NCBI GenBank assembly: GCA_977006965.1
Contig: OZ345361.1
Coordinates: 2,046,001 to 2,110,000, forward strand
Length of the DNA stretch: 64,000 bases
DNA from: Phymatolithon calcareum
Taxonomy: Eukaryota > Rhodophyta > Florideophyceae > Hapalidiales
Direction of reading: 5' to 3'
A program made the translations under genes and the position numbers. The notes beneath the pieces are model-generated. The model saw only the letters and a program-made list of their open reading frames with translations. It was not told the DNA's origin and made no database searches. Shown here piece by piece: positions 1 to 9,653 of this stretch (position 1 is its first letter; each line of letters opens with the position of its first letter).

Positions 1-348
1 GGAGCGTCCAGTCCAATGGTACGCAATGGACGGTTGCTCGGCAGTGTGAATGCGTTGCTGACTTTCGTCGGAAGAGTAAGTTTATCTTTCGATATCCTTG
101 GGGGGTTAGGGTGTGGTTGGTAAAGTTGATAGTGGTGACTTCCTTGAGAAAGACTTCGATCACCGCTTAAGTAGTCTCTACATCACTCCATCCACCTCTG
201 ACTGTCTAGCTACATTCTCGCAAGGTATCCGAAGTGTCAGCGCGCGACAAAATGTGATTCACTCCGTTCGTAATCCGCGCCAGTAGACTTTCTTGGCTCA
301 CAGTCGGTCGACATTGCTAGCAGGCAACGGAAATTCCATTTGCCTGTC

Positions 349-456
349 GGTCCCCAACGGATTGATAAACTCGCTGCCGGTCGTTAGCGAGACAAACTGC
401 AAGGCTTCGGGACAGGCAGTCGAGTTGCAGTTGAAGAGGGATTTCCGTTGGGGACC
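349..456. repeat. Short inverted-repeat unit in left arm
   Basis: GGTCCCCAACGGA at 349-361 is the exact reverse complement of 444-456, leaving an 82-base interior. The same pair recurs in the right arm at 9031-9043 and 9126-9138. It could be a tiny MITE or a hairpin. I saw no convincing target-site duplication. Confidence 0.45.
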
Positions 457-981
457 TATCATAACATGAAGTTTACAGACTTACCCATTTACGGGGACGA
501 AAACAATCAAAAATGGTTCGACAGACAAAAAGCAGATGGATCAAACATGACGCACCGATACTTTCAGTGCAACGACTGACAAAAATTAAACGAAAAATAA
601 GGGTCTTCAGTTCTGCGGATTGCAAATGGCTTGCAGTTTGCAGTCTTGCAGGTGACCTTGCAATTTATATATTTTTAGGGCGATTTTGGGTCGATAAAAG
701 GCACACCGATTTCCGTTCTGAAGGGATTTCACTTAGAAGGGATGTACTGTACCAGGTTCGGAGAGGGGTGTCCATGTAGTGAATTTCCTCATTTTTAGGC
801 AATATTCTTCGCAAAACGACTGCTTCGGAGTTCCACGAAAAAGTGATGTACGACTTTTTTTGGAGGCTTGTGGAGCGAAAACGAAAACTGTGCAGGCCCT
901 GCTTTTCTGGATCTATGTCTAAAAAATGTTCCCTTTCGATTGATATAAAAATCATTTAATTCGGAAATTGATTTCCCATAG

Positions 982-1302
982 ATGGCATTTTCGGGCATGC
1001 AAATCTCGGGCCCACTCTTGGGCTATTGGCGTGTCAAAAATATATATAAAAGCAACCTCATTCCTGCCCTTTTCTCTGAAGAAGACATGTTTAGAAACAA
1101 TCAGCTGATTGCTTATGAAAGCAACCGAAATTGGGCTCTGACATGTCTTCTTCAGCTTTTCTTCAGAAGAAGGTCTCATCCTTCACAATATAATGTGAAA
1201 GACGGGCATATGGGGTTTGATCTTTTGGAAGTACAAGGAGACCTCCCTGAATGGTGTGCCGCAATACTCAAGGAAGCTATGAGAGAGAACAGAAGGAGAT
1301 GA
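982..1302 (+). CDS. Hypothetical 106-codon ORF, left arm
   Basis: An open frame with an ATG start encodes a basic product of about 106 residues ending in an Arg/Glu-rich tail. I recognise no domain. The C-terminal half (around GFDLLEVQGDLPEWCAAIL) has ordinary protein-like composition, but reading frames fail on both sides. It may be a remnant of a larger element gene. The identical mirror copy in the right arm adds no independent evidence of selection. Confidence 0.25.
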   Translation: MAFSGMQISGPLLGYWRVKNIYKSNLIPALFSEEDMFRNNQLIAYESNRNWALTCLLQLFFRRRSHPSQYNVKDGHMGFDLLEVQGDLPEWCAAILKEAMRENRRR

Positions 1303-1676
1303 AAGAAGGTAACGAGATCACCAGCTACCTTGAGAACCTAAATGGTTTCCAACCAGGGTTATGCTTTTGAAGGACGGCGTCTGAAGATAGGCTGTGCCGA
1401 AATATTGATGTTAAGCTCCCCGAAGGTCTCCACTTTGTGCAGCTATTATCTTTTGTGACATTAAGGACCACTAGTATCTGTTAAAGTCTATTGTAGCCGT
1501 AAGGACGTGGAGTTATTCTTAGACAACTTCGAAAACCCGCAATAATGAAGAAGAAAAAGAACGGTTTAATCTGGACGGAGGGATATAGTCCCGCCTAATA
1601 GGTACTAGTTAGGATCTGTCATCCATCCGTCTACTCCACAAACTCGGTCTTATATTGCAGCTTTGGGGACATTATC

Positions 1677-2030
1677 ATGTGCATACAGATCCATATTCTT
1701 CGTGAGTCCGTCCCCAGACGTAAGAGGAGACGTGAAGAAGTATTACCGAAACACAATCCGTCCGAAGTAGTACCGGAAAGAGCATTTGAGAGAATGCTGG
1801 AGAACACACGCTCTTGGGCGTATAAAATCGTTCGAAAAAAGGAGCAAAACTCGTTTACATTCTGGATAGAGAGCAAGGTTGCTCTAACTCAGAGGTACGG
1901 TGGTCTTAATTTTAGTACTACGCTTAGGTACTATGGAAGCCCGATCCAGACGCGGGTTTTTTCTCCTAATTTCGCCCCACGGGGCGTTTCGGGAGTGGGT
2001 TTTCCGCATTGTACAAGAGGTCCAAACTAA
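1677..2030 (+). CDS. Conserved small ORF of palindromic element (ORF-A), left arm
   Basis: This frame encodes a basic protein with the block ERMLENTRSWAYKIVR, then NSFTFWIESKVALTQRYGGL. The same block is readable, with mostly conservative changes, in the two diverged copies at 17702-18268 and 22327-22602. That suggests a real coding sequence once under selection, not a chance frame. Native coding ends near 1935; the last 30 or so codons to the stop at 2030 run into the retroposon inserted at 1949. The true start may lie upstream, because the diverged copies are readable beyond this ATG. Family and function are unknown. Confidence 0.45.
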   Translation: MCIQIHILRESVPRRKRRREEVLPKHNPSEVVPERAFERMLENTRSWAYKIVRKKEQNSFTFWIESKVALTQRYGGLNFSTTLRYYGSPIQTRVFSPNFAPRGVSGVGFPHCTRGPN

Positions 2031-2293
2031 TTACAGTGCATTACTGAAGAAGAGCAGATAGGGAGCTGTAAAGAAAAAGAGTCCAACATTCTTGTCGTCC
2101 ACGTGGACTCGCGTAACGTGGAACCACCGCAGTTGCTTCGGGTGGAATCGTCTGATGACGAGCGGCAGGCAGAGAAGAAGCGTGTGTTCAAATAGCTAGC
2201 AGGATAAGCGCCCTGCCGTAATCTAAGTAGAGGTAATAATAGAACCATGTCTTGCTAGCCTCTTAGGGGAATAAAGCATTCATTCATTTATTC
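1949..2293 (+). mobile_element. 5'-truncated non-LTR retroposon tail, left arm
   Basis: This 345-bp insertion is bounded by a perfect 12-bp duplication, AAGCCCGATCCA, at 1937-1948 and 2294-2305. Its 3' end reads AATAAAG followed by a run of ATTC units, a simple-repeat tail typical of non-LTR retrotransposition. A short acidic reading frame ends at a TAG about 100 bases before the tail and may be the C-terminus of a retroposon protein. The related locus at about 22024-22035 lacks the insertion and shows a single target copy. Confidence 0.8.
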
Positions 2294-2456
2294 AAGCCCG
2301 ATCCAAATTAATTTTTGATTCCCGGGTTTTCTTCAGCACCCTCCCATTTGTACTACATTGCTCTCTATGGCGACTTGACAGAAGGCAAATACCGCATGAC
2401 AGTCATAGACCGCTGAAAAACCAAACCCATTTTATCGTAAAATGTTATTATATGAC

Positions 2457-2783
2457 CAAAGCATTGGAAAAAATAATTGCTATTGTAATTATTTAAATTA
2501 TTGTTCCAATAATTTATTCCTGAGTCTCGATTATTTATTGTATTTATTGAGATCGTCGTGGTTGCGACAATTATTGTATCGGACTCCTCATTTTTTCGAT
2601 CCGGTTATTCTATCGCGACAGAAAGTAGCAAGAAGGATCTAATAATTCGGAGAATAACCAGTTATTTATACCTCACTGAACTTGAATACAATAATTTATT
2701 GCTTCTGCGTTCAACAATAAATTATTTATTCTCGACACTTTTCGAGAAAAGAATAAAAATAAATAAATAATTCCAATGCTTTG
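2457..2783. mobile_element. AT-rich MITE with 8-bp TSD, left arm
   Basis: A 327-bp AT-rich element with terminal inverted repeats CAAAGCATTGGAA / TTCCAATGCTTTG. It is flanked by direct repeats TATATGAC at 2449-2456 and 2784-2791. An 8-bp duplication is characteristic of hAT superfamily insertions, so this is probably a hAT-mobilised MITE. Open frames inside it are AT-rich and not protein-like. Confidence 0.88.
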
Positions 2784-3407
2784 TATATGACTGTAATATC
2801 TACTTAAAATTTTTCGTGCTGATTACCGAGGGCTTGCGCTCGAACTTCACATGCATATTAGTATATCCATGGACACCACACAACTCCCTCCATATGTGTC
2901 TGAATGTCTTGAGAAAATTGGCGCTCATGAATGTGGATTTAATCCATTCCATGAGATTCGGTATCGCTTCTCGGAGAGAGAAGATGTAACTGTAATGCGC
3001 ATTGACGTGACAATCTTAAAGAGCCAGCGTTGTGTTAGCCGCAAACTTAACTCTTCGCGAGCAGGAAGGAAAGCTGTCCCTGTCGACCTATTGCTTCAAT
3101 AGAGACTTGCGGTGGCGTTAGCTCTCTTCGTACACAAAATTCCGAGTAGCACTTCGAGCCGCTCATACCGGTGCAGAGATGCTCGCATGTCTCACGCATG
3201 GGGCTCTAGTGCCCCTACAACGGGACAGTCCATAGTGATGAAAACGGGGATATACGTTGTTTATTCTTAAAATCTCCTAAAACCTCAATATAAGTAACAT
3301 GGCCACTTCTCTCTCGCTTCCTTGTCTAACACGCTCTAGTCTCAAAAGATGTTCGGTGAAATGGGCTCTAGGGCGGTAAGCACAGCGTTCAGATTCGCTA
3401 ACTATGG

Positions 3408-4082
3408 TCAATGTGGTAAGTTGTTGACCTTTTCCGCCCGCTCTTTTCGCACACAAAACACAGTGATCAGAGAGCCTATGACGGTTGCAGCAGCTCCAAT
3501 GACTGGCCCAAGCCAGATCCATACATCTTTCTTTCCCTTCTCCTCAGATGCGATCGATCCAGTGGGCGCCCCACTGGTGGCCGGTTGTCCATAATTGGGT
3601 GGTTTGGGAGCCGAAATGGCGCGATACACACAGCTGCCGTCCGCCGCAAACACATCGAGGTGTTTCCTGTCCTTGAGATAGAGGAAATCTTCCATGAAGC
3701 CGGAAGTTGCCCGGAATGCATCTGCATTCGGGCGCGATATTGAGAAACCCGTCACGTTAACATTAGCACATATCAGCGTTGAGGACGAGGTTGTGAGATA
3801 TGTGCCCCACTTGGCACTCTCTGCTTCTGAGACTTCAGTCGTAGGTAGCACTTTCTCGTGCAGCTTTAGACTGCCAGAGCATGTCGCAGAGCCGTCGAAC
3901 AGGATGTTTTCGTGCGAAAGCTCGCTGGAGATCCCGCGAAGCTCCAGCTTCTGTATACAGATTCCTGTGCTTCCGCGCTGCTTGATGTACACTCCCGGAA
4001 TGTCTTCGAAGGACGTCCCCGCAGTGACTACTGCGATAGGCACGAAAATGAGCATCAACGTGGCAAGAATTCTTGTACCCAT
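3408..4082 (-). CDS. Single-pass membrane protein of the palindromic element (ORF-B), left arm
   Basis: 224 codons. The N-terminus (MGTRILATLMLIFVPIAVVTAG) is a typical signal peptide with a likely cut after about residue 21. An ectodomain of about 150 residues with scattered cysteines follows. A hydrophobic segment near residues 187-210 (WLGPVIGAAATVIGSLITV) is followed by a basic tail, CVRKERAEK. This is type I membrane topology. I recognise no family. The gene is identical to the right-arm copy and about 85-90% identical to the copy at 20560-21246, where the frame stays open despite many substitutions. That argues for past selection on the protein. Confidence 0.7.
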   Translation of the reverse strand: MGTRILATLMLIFVPIAVVTAGTSFEDIPGVYIKQRGSTGICIQKLELRGISSELSHENILFDGSATCSGSLKLHEKVLPTTEVSEAESAKWGTYLTTSSSTLICANVNVTGFSISRPNADAFRATSGFMEDFLYLKDRKHLDVFAADGSCVYRAISAPKPPNYGQPATSGAPTGSIASEEKGKKDVWIWLGPVIGAAATVIGSLITVFCVRKERAEKVNNLPH

Positions 4083-4198
4083 CTTTCGCAGGGGAATATT
4101 GTTGCTGCAGTTGCAGTCGCCGCTCGCAGAGTATCGGTACCTGGATGCGAGTCGAGTTCCGGGAGTTAATGTCTTATGAGGCCCGAGGCGGAAAGTTA

Positions 4199-4669
4199 AG
4201 TAACGCTATTCGCGGTATCCTATTCGCATAAATACCTCATGATAATGACTTATGCTTCGTCTTAACATCAGGACGGCACAGTGTGTTCCGTGTGTGCGTG
4301 CAGAAAAAGGAGCAATTGCTCTTGACTTTTATCGAAAAACGCTATTCACGGTATCCTATTCGCATAAATACCTCATGATAATGACTTATGATTCGTCTAT
4401 CAGGACGGCACAGTGTGTTCCGTGTGTGCGTGCAGAAAAAGGAGCAATTGCTCTTGACTTTTATCGAACAACAGTGCGATATCCTATTCGCATAAATACC
4501 CCATGATAATAACTTTTGATTCGTCTAAACATCAGGACGGGACAGTGTGTTCCGTGTATGCGTGCAGAAAAAGGAGCAATTGCTCTTGACTTTTATCGAA
4601 CAACGCTATTCACGGTATCCTATTCGCATAAATACCTCATGATAATAACTTTTGATTCGTCTAAACATT
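4199..4669 (+). repeat. Tandem repeats of 128-136 bp, left arm
   Basis: Four head-to-tail units begin near 4204, 4340, 4470 and 4604. Each has TATCCTATTCGCATAAATAC, a CTCATGATAAT block and AAAAAGGAGCAATTGCTCTT. The 12-bp perfect palindrome GAGCAATTGCTC occurs once per unit. The repeats stay open in one frame across units, probably because the repeat is near a multiple of three, and not because they code. Confidence 0.92.
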
Positions 4670-4817
4670 ATTTACGATGCACGTCAGCCAGGGACACATA
4701 GGGCTTTCGGAAAGAGCATTTGAGAGAATGCTGAAATACACACACTGTTGTTCGAAAAAAGTCAAGAGCAATTGCTCCTTTTTCTGCACGCACACACGGA
4801 ACACACTGTCCCGTCCT
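4670..4817. other. Asymmetric spacer at the palindrome centre
   Basis: These 148 bases separate the arms and are not self-complementary. The right half (about 4759-4817) is a further partial copy of the tandem repeat. The left half (about 4700-4758) contains GGAAAGAGCATTTGAGAGAA and then a run ending TTCGAAAAAA. That is a scrap of the conserved small ORF otherwise found about 2.8 kb away at 1677-1935. The spacer therefore looks like a rearrangement junction between element fragments. Confidence 0.85.
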
Positions 4818-5288
4818 GATGTTTAGACGAATCAAAAGTTATTATCATGAGGTATTTATGCGAATAGGATACCGTGAATAGCGTTTTTCGATAAAAGTCA
4901 AGAGCAATTGCTCCTTTTTCTGCACGCATACACGGAACACACTGTCCCGTCCTGATGTTTAGACGAATCAAAAGTTATTATCATGGGGTATTTATGCGAA
5001 TAGGATATCGCACTGTTGTTCGATAAAAGTCAAGAGCAATTGCTCCTTTTTCTGCACGCACACACGGAACACACTGTGCCGTCCTGATAGACGAATCATA
5101 AGTCATTATCATGAGGTATTTATGCGAATAGGATACCGTGAATAGCGTTTTTCGATAAAAGTCAAGAGCAATTGCTCCTTTTTCTGCACGCACACACGGA
5201 ACACACTGTGCCGTCCTGATGTTAAGACGAAGCATAAGTCATTATCATGAGGTATTTATGCGAATAGGATACCGCGAATAGCGTTACT
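4818..5288 (-). repeat. Tandem repeats of 128-136 bp, right arm
   Basis: Mirror array. With the partial copy in the spacer it lies between the palindrome centre and the outward-reading membrane-protein gene. A regulatory role (repeated GAGCAATTGCTC sites) is possible but is inference. Confidence 0.92.
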
Positions 5289-5404
5289 TAACTTTCCGCC
5301 TCGGGCCTCATAAGACATTAACTCCCGGAACTCGACTCGCATCCAGGTACCGATACTCTGCGAGCGGCGACTGCAACTGCAGCAACAATATTCCCCTGCG
5401 AAAG

Positions 5405-6079
5405 ATGGGTACAAGAATTCTTGCCACGTTGATGCTCATTTTCGTGCCTATCGCAGTAGTCACTGCGGGGACGTCCTTCGAAGACATTCCGGGAGTGTAC
5501 ATCAAGCAGCGCGGAAGCACAGGAATCTGTATACAGAAGCTGGAGCTTCGCGGGATCTCCAGCGAGCTTTCGCACGAAAACATCCTGTTCGACGGCTCTG
5601 CGACATGCTCTGGCAGTCTAAAGCTGCACGAGAAAGTGCTACCTACGACTGAAGTCTCAGAAGCAGAGAGTGCCAAGTGGGGCACATATCTCACAACCTC
5701 GTCCTCAACGCTGATATGTGCTAATGTTAACGTGACGGGTTTCTCAATATCGCGCCCGAATGCAGATGCATTCCGGGCAACTTCCGGCTTCATGGAAGAT
5801 TTCCTCTATCTCAAGGACAGGAAACACCTCGATGTGTTTGCGGCGGACGGCAGCTGTGTGTATCGCGCCATTTCGGCTCCCAAACCACCCAATTATGGAC
5901 AACCGGCCACCAGTGGGGCGCCCACTGGATCGATCGCATCTGAGGAGAAGGGAAAGAAAGATGTATGGATCTGGCTTGGGCCAGTCATTGGAGCTGCTGC
6001 AACCGTCATAGGCTCTCTGATCACTGTGTTTTGTGTGCGAAAAGAGCGGGCGGAAAAGGTCAACAACTTACCACATTGA
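5405..6079 (+). CDS. Single-pass membrane protein of the palindromic element (ORF-B), right arm
   Basis: The same 224-residue product as in the left arm: cleavable signal peptide, lumenal or extracellular domain, one C-terminal TM helix and a short basic cytosolic tail. The ATG follows a C/A-rich leader after GCGAAAG and aligns with the second ATG of the diverged copy. An AATAAA lies about 143 bases past the stop (6222-6227). The two copies are transcribed away from the palindrome centre, and the tandem repeats lie just upstream of both, where shared promoter elements could sit. Function is unknown. It could be a cargo gene or an element-encoded envelope-like or receptor-like protein, but the sequence does not decide. 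Confidence 0.72.
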   Translation: MGTRILATLMLIFVPIAVVTAGTSFEDIPGVYIKQRGSTGICIQKLELRGISSELSHENILFDGSATCSGSLKLHEKVLPTTEVSEAESAKWGTYLTTSSSTLICANVNVTGFSISRPNADAFRATSGFMEDFLYLKDRKHLDVFAADGSCVYRAISAPKPPNYGQPATSGAPTGSIASEEKGKKDVWIWLGPVIGAAATVIGSLITVFCVRKERAEKVNNLPH

Positions 6080-6703
6080 CCATAGTTAGCGAATCTGAAC
6101 GCTGTGCTTACCGCCCTAGAGCCCATTTCACCGAACATCTTTTGAGACTAGAGCGTGTTAGACAAGGAAGCGAGAGAGAAGTGGCCATGTTACTTATATT
6201 GAGGTTTTAGGAGATTTTAAGAATAAACAACGTATATCCCCGTTTTCATCACTATGGACTGTCCCGTTGTAGGGGCACTAGAGCCCCATGCGTGAGACAT
6301 GCGAGCATCTCTGCACCGGTATGAGCGGCTCGAAGTGCTACTCGGAATTTTGTGTACGAAGAGAGCTAACGCCACCGCAAGTCTCTATTGAAGCAATAGG
6401 TCGACAGGGACAGCTTTCCTTCCTGCTCGCGAAGAGTTAAGTTTGCGGCTAACACAACGCTGGCTCTTTAAGATTGTCACGTCAATGCGCATTACAGTTA
6501 CATCTTCTCTCTCCGAGAAGCGATACCGAATCTCATGGAATGGATTAAATCCACATTCATGAGCGCCAATTTTCTCAAGACATTCAGACACATATGGAGG
6601 GAGTTGTGTGGTGTCCATGGATATACTAATATGCATGTGAAGTTCGAGCGCAAGCCCTCGGTAATCAGCACGAAAAATTTTAAGTAGATATTACAGTCAT
6701 ATA

Positions 6704-7030
6704 CAAAGCATTGGAATTATTTATTTATTTTTATTCTTTTCTCGAAAAGTGTCGAGAATAAATAATTTATTGTTGAACGCAGAAGCAATAAATTATTGTA
6801 TTCAAGTTCAGTGAGGTATAAATAACTGGTTATTCTCCGAATTATTAGATCCTTCTTGCTACTTTCTGTCGCGATAGAATAACCGGATCGAAAAAATGAG
6901 GAGTCCGATACAATAATTGTCGCAACCACGACGATCTCAATAAATACAATAAATAATCGAGACTCAGGAATAAATTATTGGAACAATAATTTAAATAATT
7001 ACAATAGCAATTATTTTTTCCAATGCTTTG
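6704..7030. mobile_element. AT-rich MITE with 8-bp TSD, right arm
   Basis: Mirror copy. The target duplication GTCATATA lies at 6696-6703 and 7031-7038. The diverged element copy shows the unoccupied site, GTCATATA once, at 21875-21882. Confidence 0.88.
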
Positions 7031-7193
7031 GTCATATAATAACATTTTACGATAAAATGGGTTTGGTTTTTCAGCGGTCTATGACTGTCATGCGGTATTT
7101 GCCTTCTGTCAAGTCGCCATAGAGAGCAATGTAGTACAAATGGGAGGGTGCTGAAGAAAACCCGGGAATCAAAAATTAATTTGGATCGGGCTT

Positions 7194-7538
7194 GAATAAA
7201 TGAATGAATGCTTTATTCCCCTAAGAGGCTAGCAAGACATGGTTCTATTATTACCTCTACTTAGATTACGGCAGGGCGCTTATCCTGCTAGCTATTTGAA
7301 CACACGCTTCTTCTCTGCCTGCCGCTCGTCATCAGACGATTCCACCCGAAGCAACTGCGGTGGTTCCACGTTACGCGAGTCCACGTGGACGACAAGAATG
7401 TTGGACTCTTTTTCTTTACAGCTCCCTATCTGCTCTTCTTCAGTAATGCACTGTAATTAGTTTGGACCTCTTGTACAATGCGGAAAACCCACTCCCGAAA
7501 CGCCCCGTGGGGCGAAATTAGGAGAAAAAACCCGCGTC
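7194..7538 (-). mobile_element. 5'-truncated non-LTR retroposon tail, right arm
   Basis: Mirror copy, with target duplications at 7182-7193 and 7539-7550. Because it is at the same place in both arms, the insertion predates or was copied during formation of the palindrome. Confidence 0.8.
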
Positions 7539-7810
7539 TGGATCGGGCTTCCATAGTACCTAAGCGTAGTACTAAAATTAAGACCACCGTACCTCTGAGT
7601 TAGAGCAACCTTGCTCTCTATCCAGAATGTAAACGAGTTTTGCTCCTTTTTTCGAACGATTTTATACGCCCAAGAGCGTGTGTTCTCCAGCATTCTCTCA
7701 AATGCTCTTTCCGGTACTACTTCGGACGGATTGTGTTTCGGTAATACTTCTTCACGTCTCCTCTTACGTCTGGGGACGGACTCACGAAGAATATGGATCT
7801 GTATGCACAT
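7457..7810 (-). CDS. Conserved small ORF (ORF-A), right arm
   Basis: Mirror of the left-arm ORF-A with the same translation and the same read-through into the inserted retroposon. Function unknown. Confidence 0.45.
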   Translation of the reverse strand: MCIQIHILRESVPRRKRRREEVLPKHNPSEVVPERAFERMLENTRSWAYKIVRKKEQNSFTFWIESKVALTQRYGGLNFSTTLRYYGSPIQTRVFSPNFAPRGVSGVGFPHCTRGPN

Positions 7811-8184
7811 GATAATGTCCCCAAAGCTGCAATATAAGACCGAGTTTGTGGAGTAGACGGATGGATGACAGATCCTAACTAGTACCTATTAGGCGGGACT
7901 ATATCCCTCCGTCCAGATTAAACCGTTCTTTTTCTTCTTCATTATTGCGGGTTTTCGAAGTTGTCTAAGAATAACTCCACGTCCTTACGGCTACAATAGA
8001 CTTTAACAGATACTAGTGGTCCTTAATGTCACAAAAGATAATAGCTGCACAAAGTGGAGACCTTCGGGGAGCTTAACATCAATATTTCGGCACAGCCTAT
8101 CTTCAGACGCCGTCCTTCAAAAGCATAACCCTGGTTGGAAACCATTTAGGTTCTCAAGGTAGCTGGTGATCTCGTTACCTTCTT

Positions 8185-8505
8185 TCATCTCCTTCTGTTC
8201 TCTCTCATAGCTTCCTTGAGTATTGCGGCACACCATTCAGGGAGGTCTCCTTGTACTTCCAAAAGATCAAACCCCATATGCCCGTCTTTCACATTATATT
8301 GTGAAGGATGAGACCTTCTTCTGAAGAAAAGCTGAAGAAGACATGTCAGAGCCCAATTTCGGTTGCTTTCATAAGCAATCAGCTGATTGTTTCTAAACAT
8401 GTCTTCTTCAGAGAAAAGGGCAGGAATGAGGTTGCTTTTATATATATTTTTGACACGCCAATAGCCCAAGAGTGGGCCCGAGATTTGCATGCCCGAAAAT
8501 GCCAT
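8185..8505 (-). CDS. Hypothetical 106-codon ORF, right arm
   Basis: Mirror copy of the 982-1302 frame, identical in translation. No domain recognised. It is listed because both arms are physically present. Confidence 0.25.
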   Translation of the reverse strand: MAFSGMQISGPLLGYWRVKNIYKSNLIPALFSEEDMFRNNQLIAYESNRNWALTCLLQLFFRRRSHPSQYNVKDGHMGFDLLEVQGDLPEWCAAILKEAMRENRRR

Positions 8506-9482
8506 CTATGGGAAATCAATTTCCGAATTAAATGATTTTTATATCAATCGAAAGGGAACATTTTTTAGACATAGATCCAGAAAAGCAGGGCCTGCACAGT
8601 TTTCGTTTTCGCTCCACAAGCCTCCAAAAAAAGTCGTACATCACTTTTTCGTGGAACTCCGAAGCAGTCGTTTTGCGAAGAATATTGCCTAAAAATGAGG
8701 AAATTCACTACATGGACACCCCTCTCCGAACCTGGTACAGTACATCCCTTCTAAGTGAAATCCCTTCAGAACGGAAATCGGTGTGCCTTTTATCGACCCA
8801 AAATCGCCCTAAAAATATATAAATTGCAAGGTCACCTGCAAGACTGCAAACTGCAAGCCATTTGCAATCCGCAGAACTGAAGACCCTTATTTTTCGTTTA
8901 ATTTTTGTCAGTCGTTGCACTGAAAGTATCGGTGCGTCATGTTTGATCCATCTGCTTTTTGTCTGTCGAACCATTTTTGATTGTTTTCGTCCCCGTAAAT
9001 GGGTAAGTCTGTAAACTTCATGTTATGATAGGTCCCCAACGGAAATCCCTCTTCAACTGCAACTCGACTGCCTGTCCCGAAGCCTTGCAGTTTGTCTCGC
9101 TAACGACCGGCAGCGAGTTTATCAATCCGTTGGGGACCGACAGTCAAATGGAATTTCCGTTGCCTGCTAGCAATGTCGACCGACTGTGAGCCAAGAAAGT
9201 CTACTGGCGCGGATTACGAACGGAGTGAATCACATTTTGTCGCGCGCTGACACTTCGGATACCTTGCGAGAATGTAGCTAGACAGTCAGAGGTGGATGGA
9301 GTGATGTAGAGACTACTTAAGCGGTGATCGAAGTCTTTCTCAAGGAAGTCACCACTATCAACTTTACCAACCACACCCTAACCCCCCAAGGATATCGAAA
9401 GATAAACTTACTCTTCCGACGAAAGTCAGCAACGCATTCACACTGCCGAGCAACCGTCCATTGCGTACCATTGGACTGGACG

Positions 9483-9653
9483 CTCCTGCCGAAGTCACTA
9501 CATCCTTACGGAGTTTCTGACTCAGCAGAGTTGGCGCACCTTGCCGAAGTCACTACATCCCATCGGAGTTTCTGACCAAGCGAACTGTAAGACATCTTGC
9601 CGAAAGCACTACAGCCCTCCTGGCGTTTCTGCCTAGACAAGTTGTATGAACGT
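9483..9653 (+). repeat. Three 57-bp tandem repeats next to the right arm
   Basis: Three diverged direct copies start near 9483, 9541 and 9597. Each has the pattern TGCCGAAGTCACTACATCC, a short variable block, then GGAGTTTCTGAC (GGCGTTTCTGCC in the last). The first overlaps the last bases that can be paired to the left arm. Confidence 0.8.

Larger units (their letters stand above)
1..4669 (+). repeat. Left arm of giant inverted repeat
   Basis: Every position p in this arm is the reverse complement of position 9487-p in the right arm, so both arms hold the same genes, MITE and retroposon. I found one mismatch (343 c; the paired 9144 is t where g is expected). Pairing stops at about 4669. The arm begins at the first base of the window, so it may extend further left and 4.67 kb is a minimum length. 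Contents from outside in: a short nested inverted repeat, a 106-codon ORF, the conserved small ORF, a truncated retroposon, an AT-rich MITE, the membrane-protein gene on the minus strand, and tandem repeats of about 130 bp. Confidence 0.97.
4818..9486 (-). repeat. Right arm of giant inverted repeat
   Basis: This is the mirror image of the left arm, with the same features on opposite strands. The last base that can be tested is 9486, which pairs with base 1. Sequence beyond 9486 cannot be checked because its partner would lie outside the window. Confidence 0.97.

Noticed and set aside
2442-2770. Open frames in the AT-rich MITE
   Set aside because: They are Tyr/Leu/Asn/Ser-rich by base composition, lie between TIRs with a TSD, and have no domain.
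3694-4179. 161-codon frame antisense to the membrane-protein gene (also 5308-5793 and 20424-20951)
   Set aside because: It is a shadow of the membrane-protein gene. The sense frame has a signal peptide, a TM helix and in-frame indels; the antisense product has none of these.
4252-4701. Open frames across the tandem repeats (and their mirror, 4762-5235)
   Set aside because: They repeat the same peptide because the repeat length preserves frame over stretches. Composition and recurrence point to repeat DNA, not a gene.
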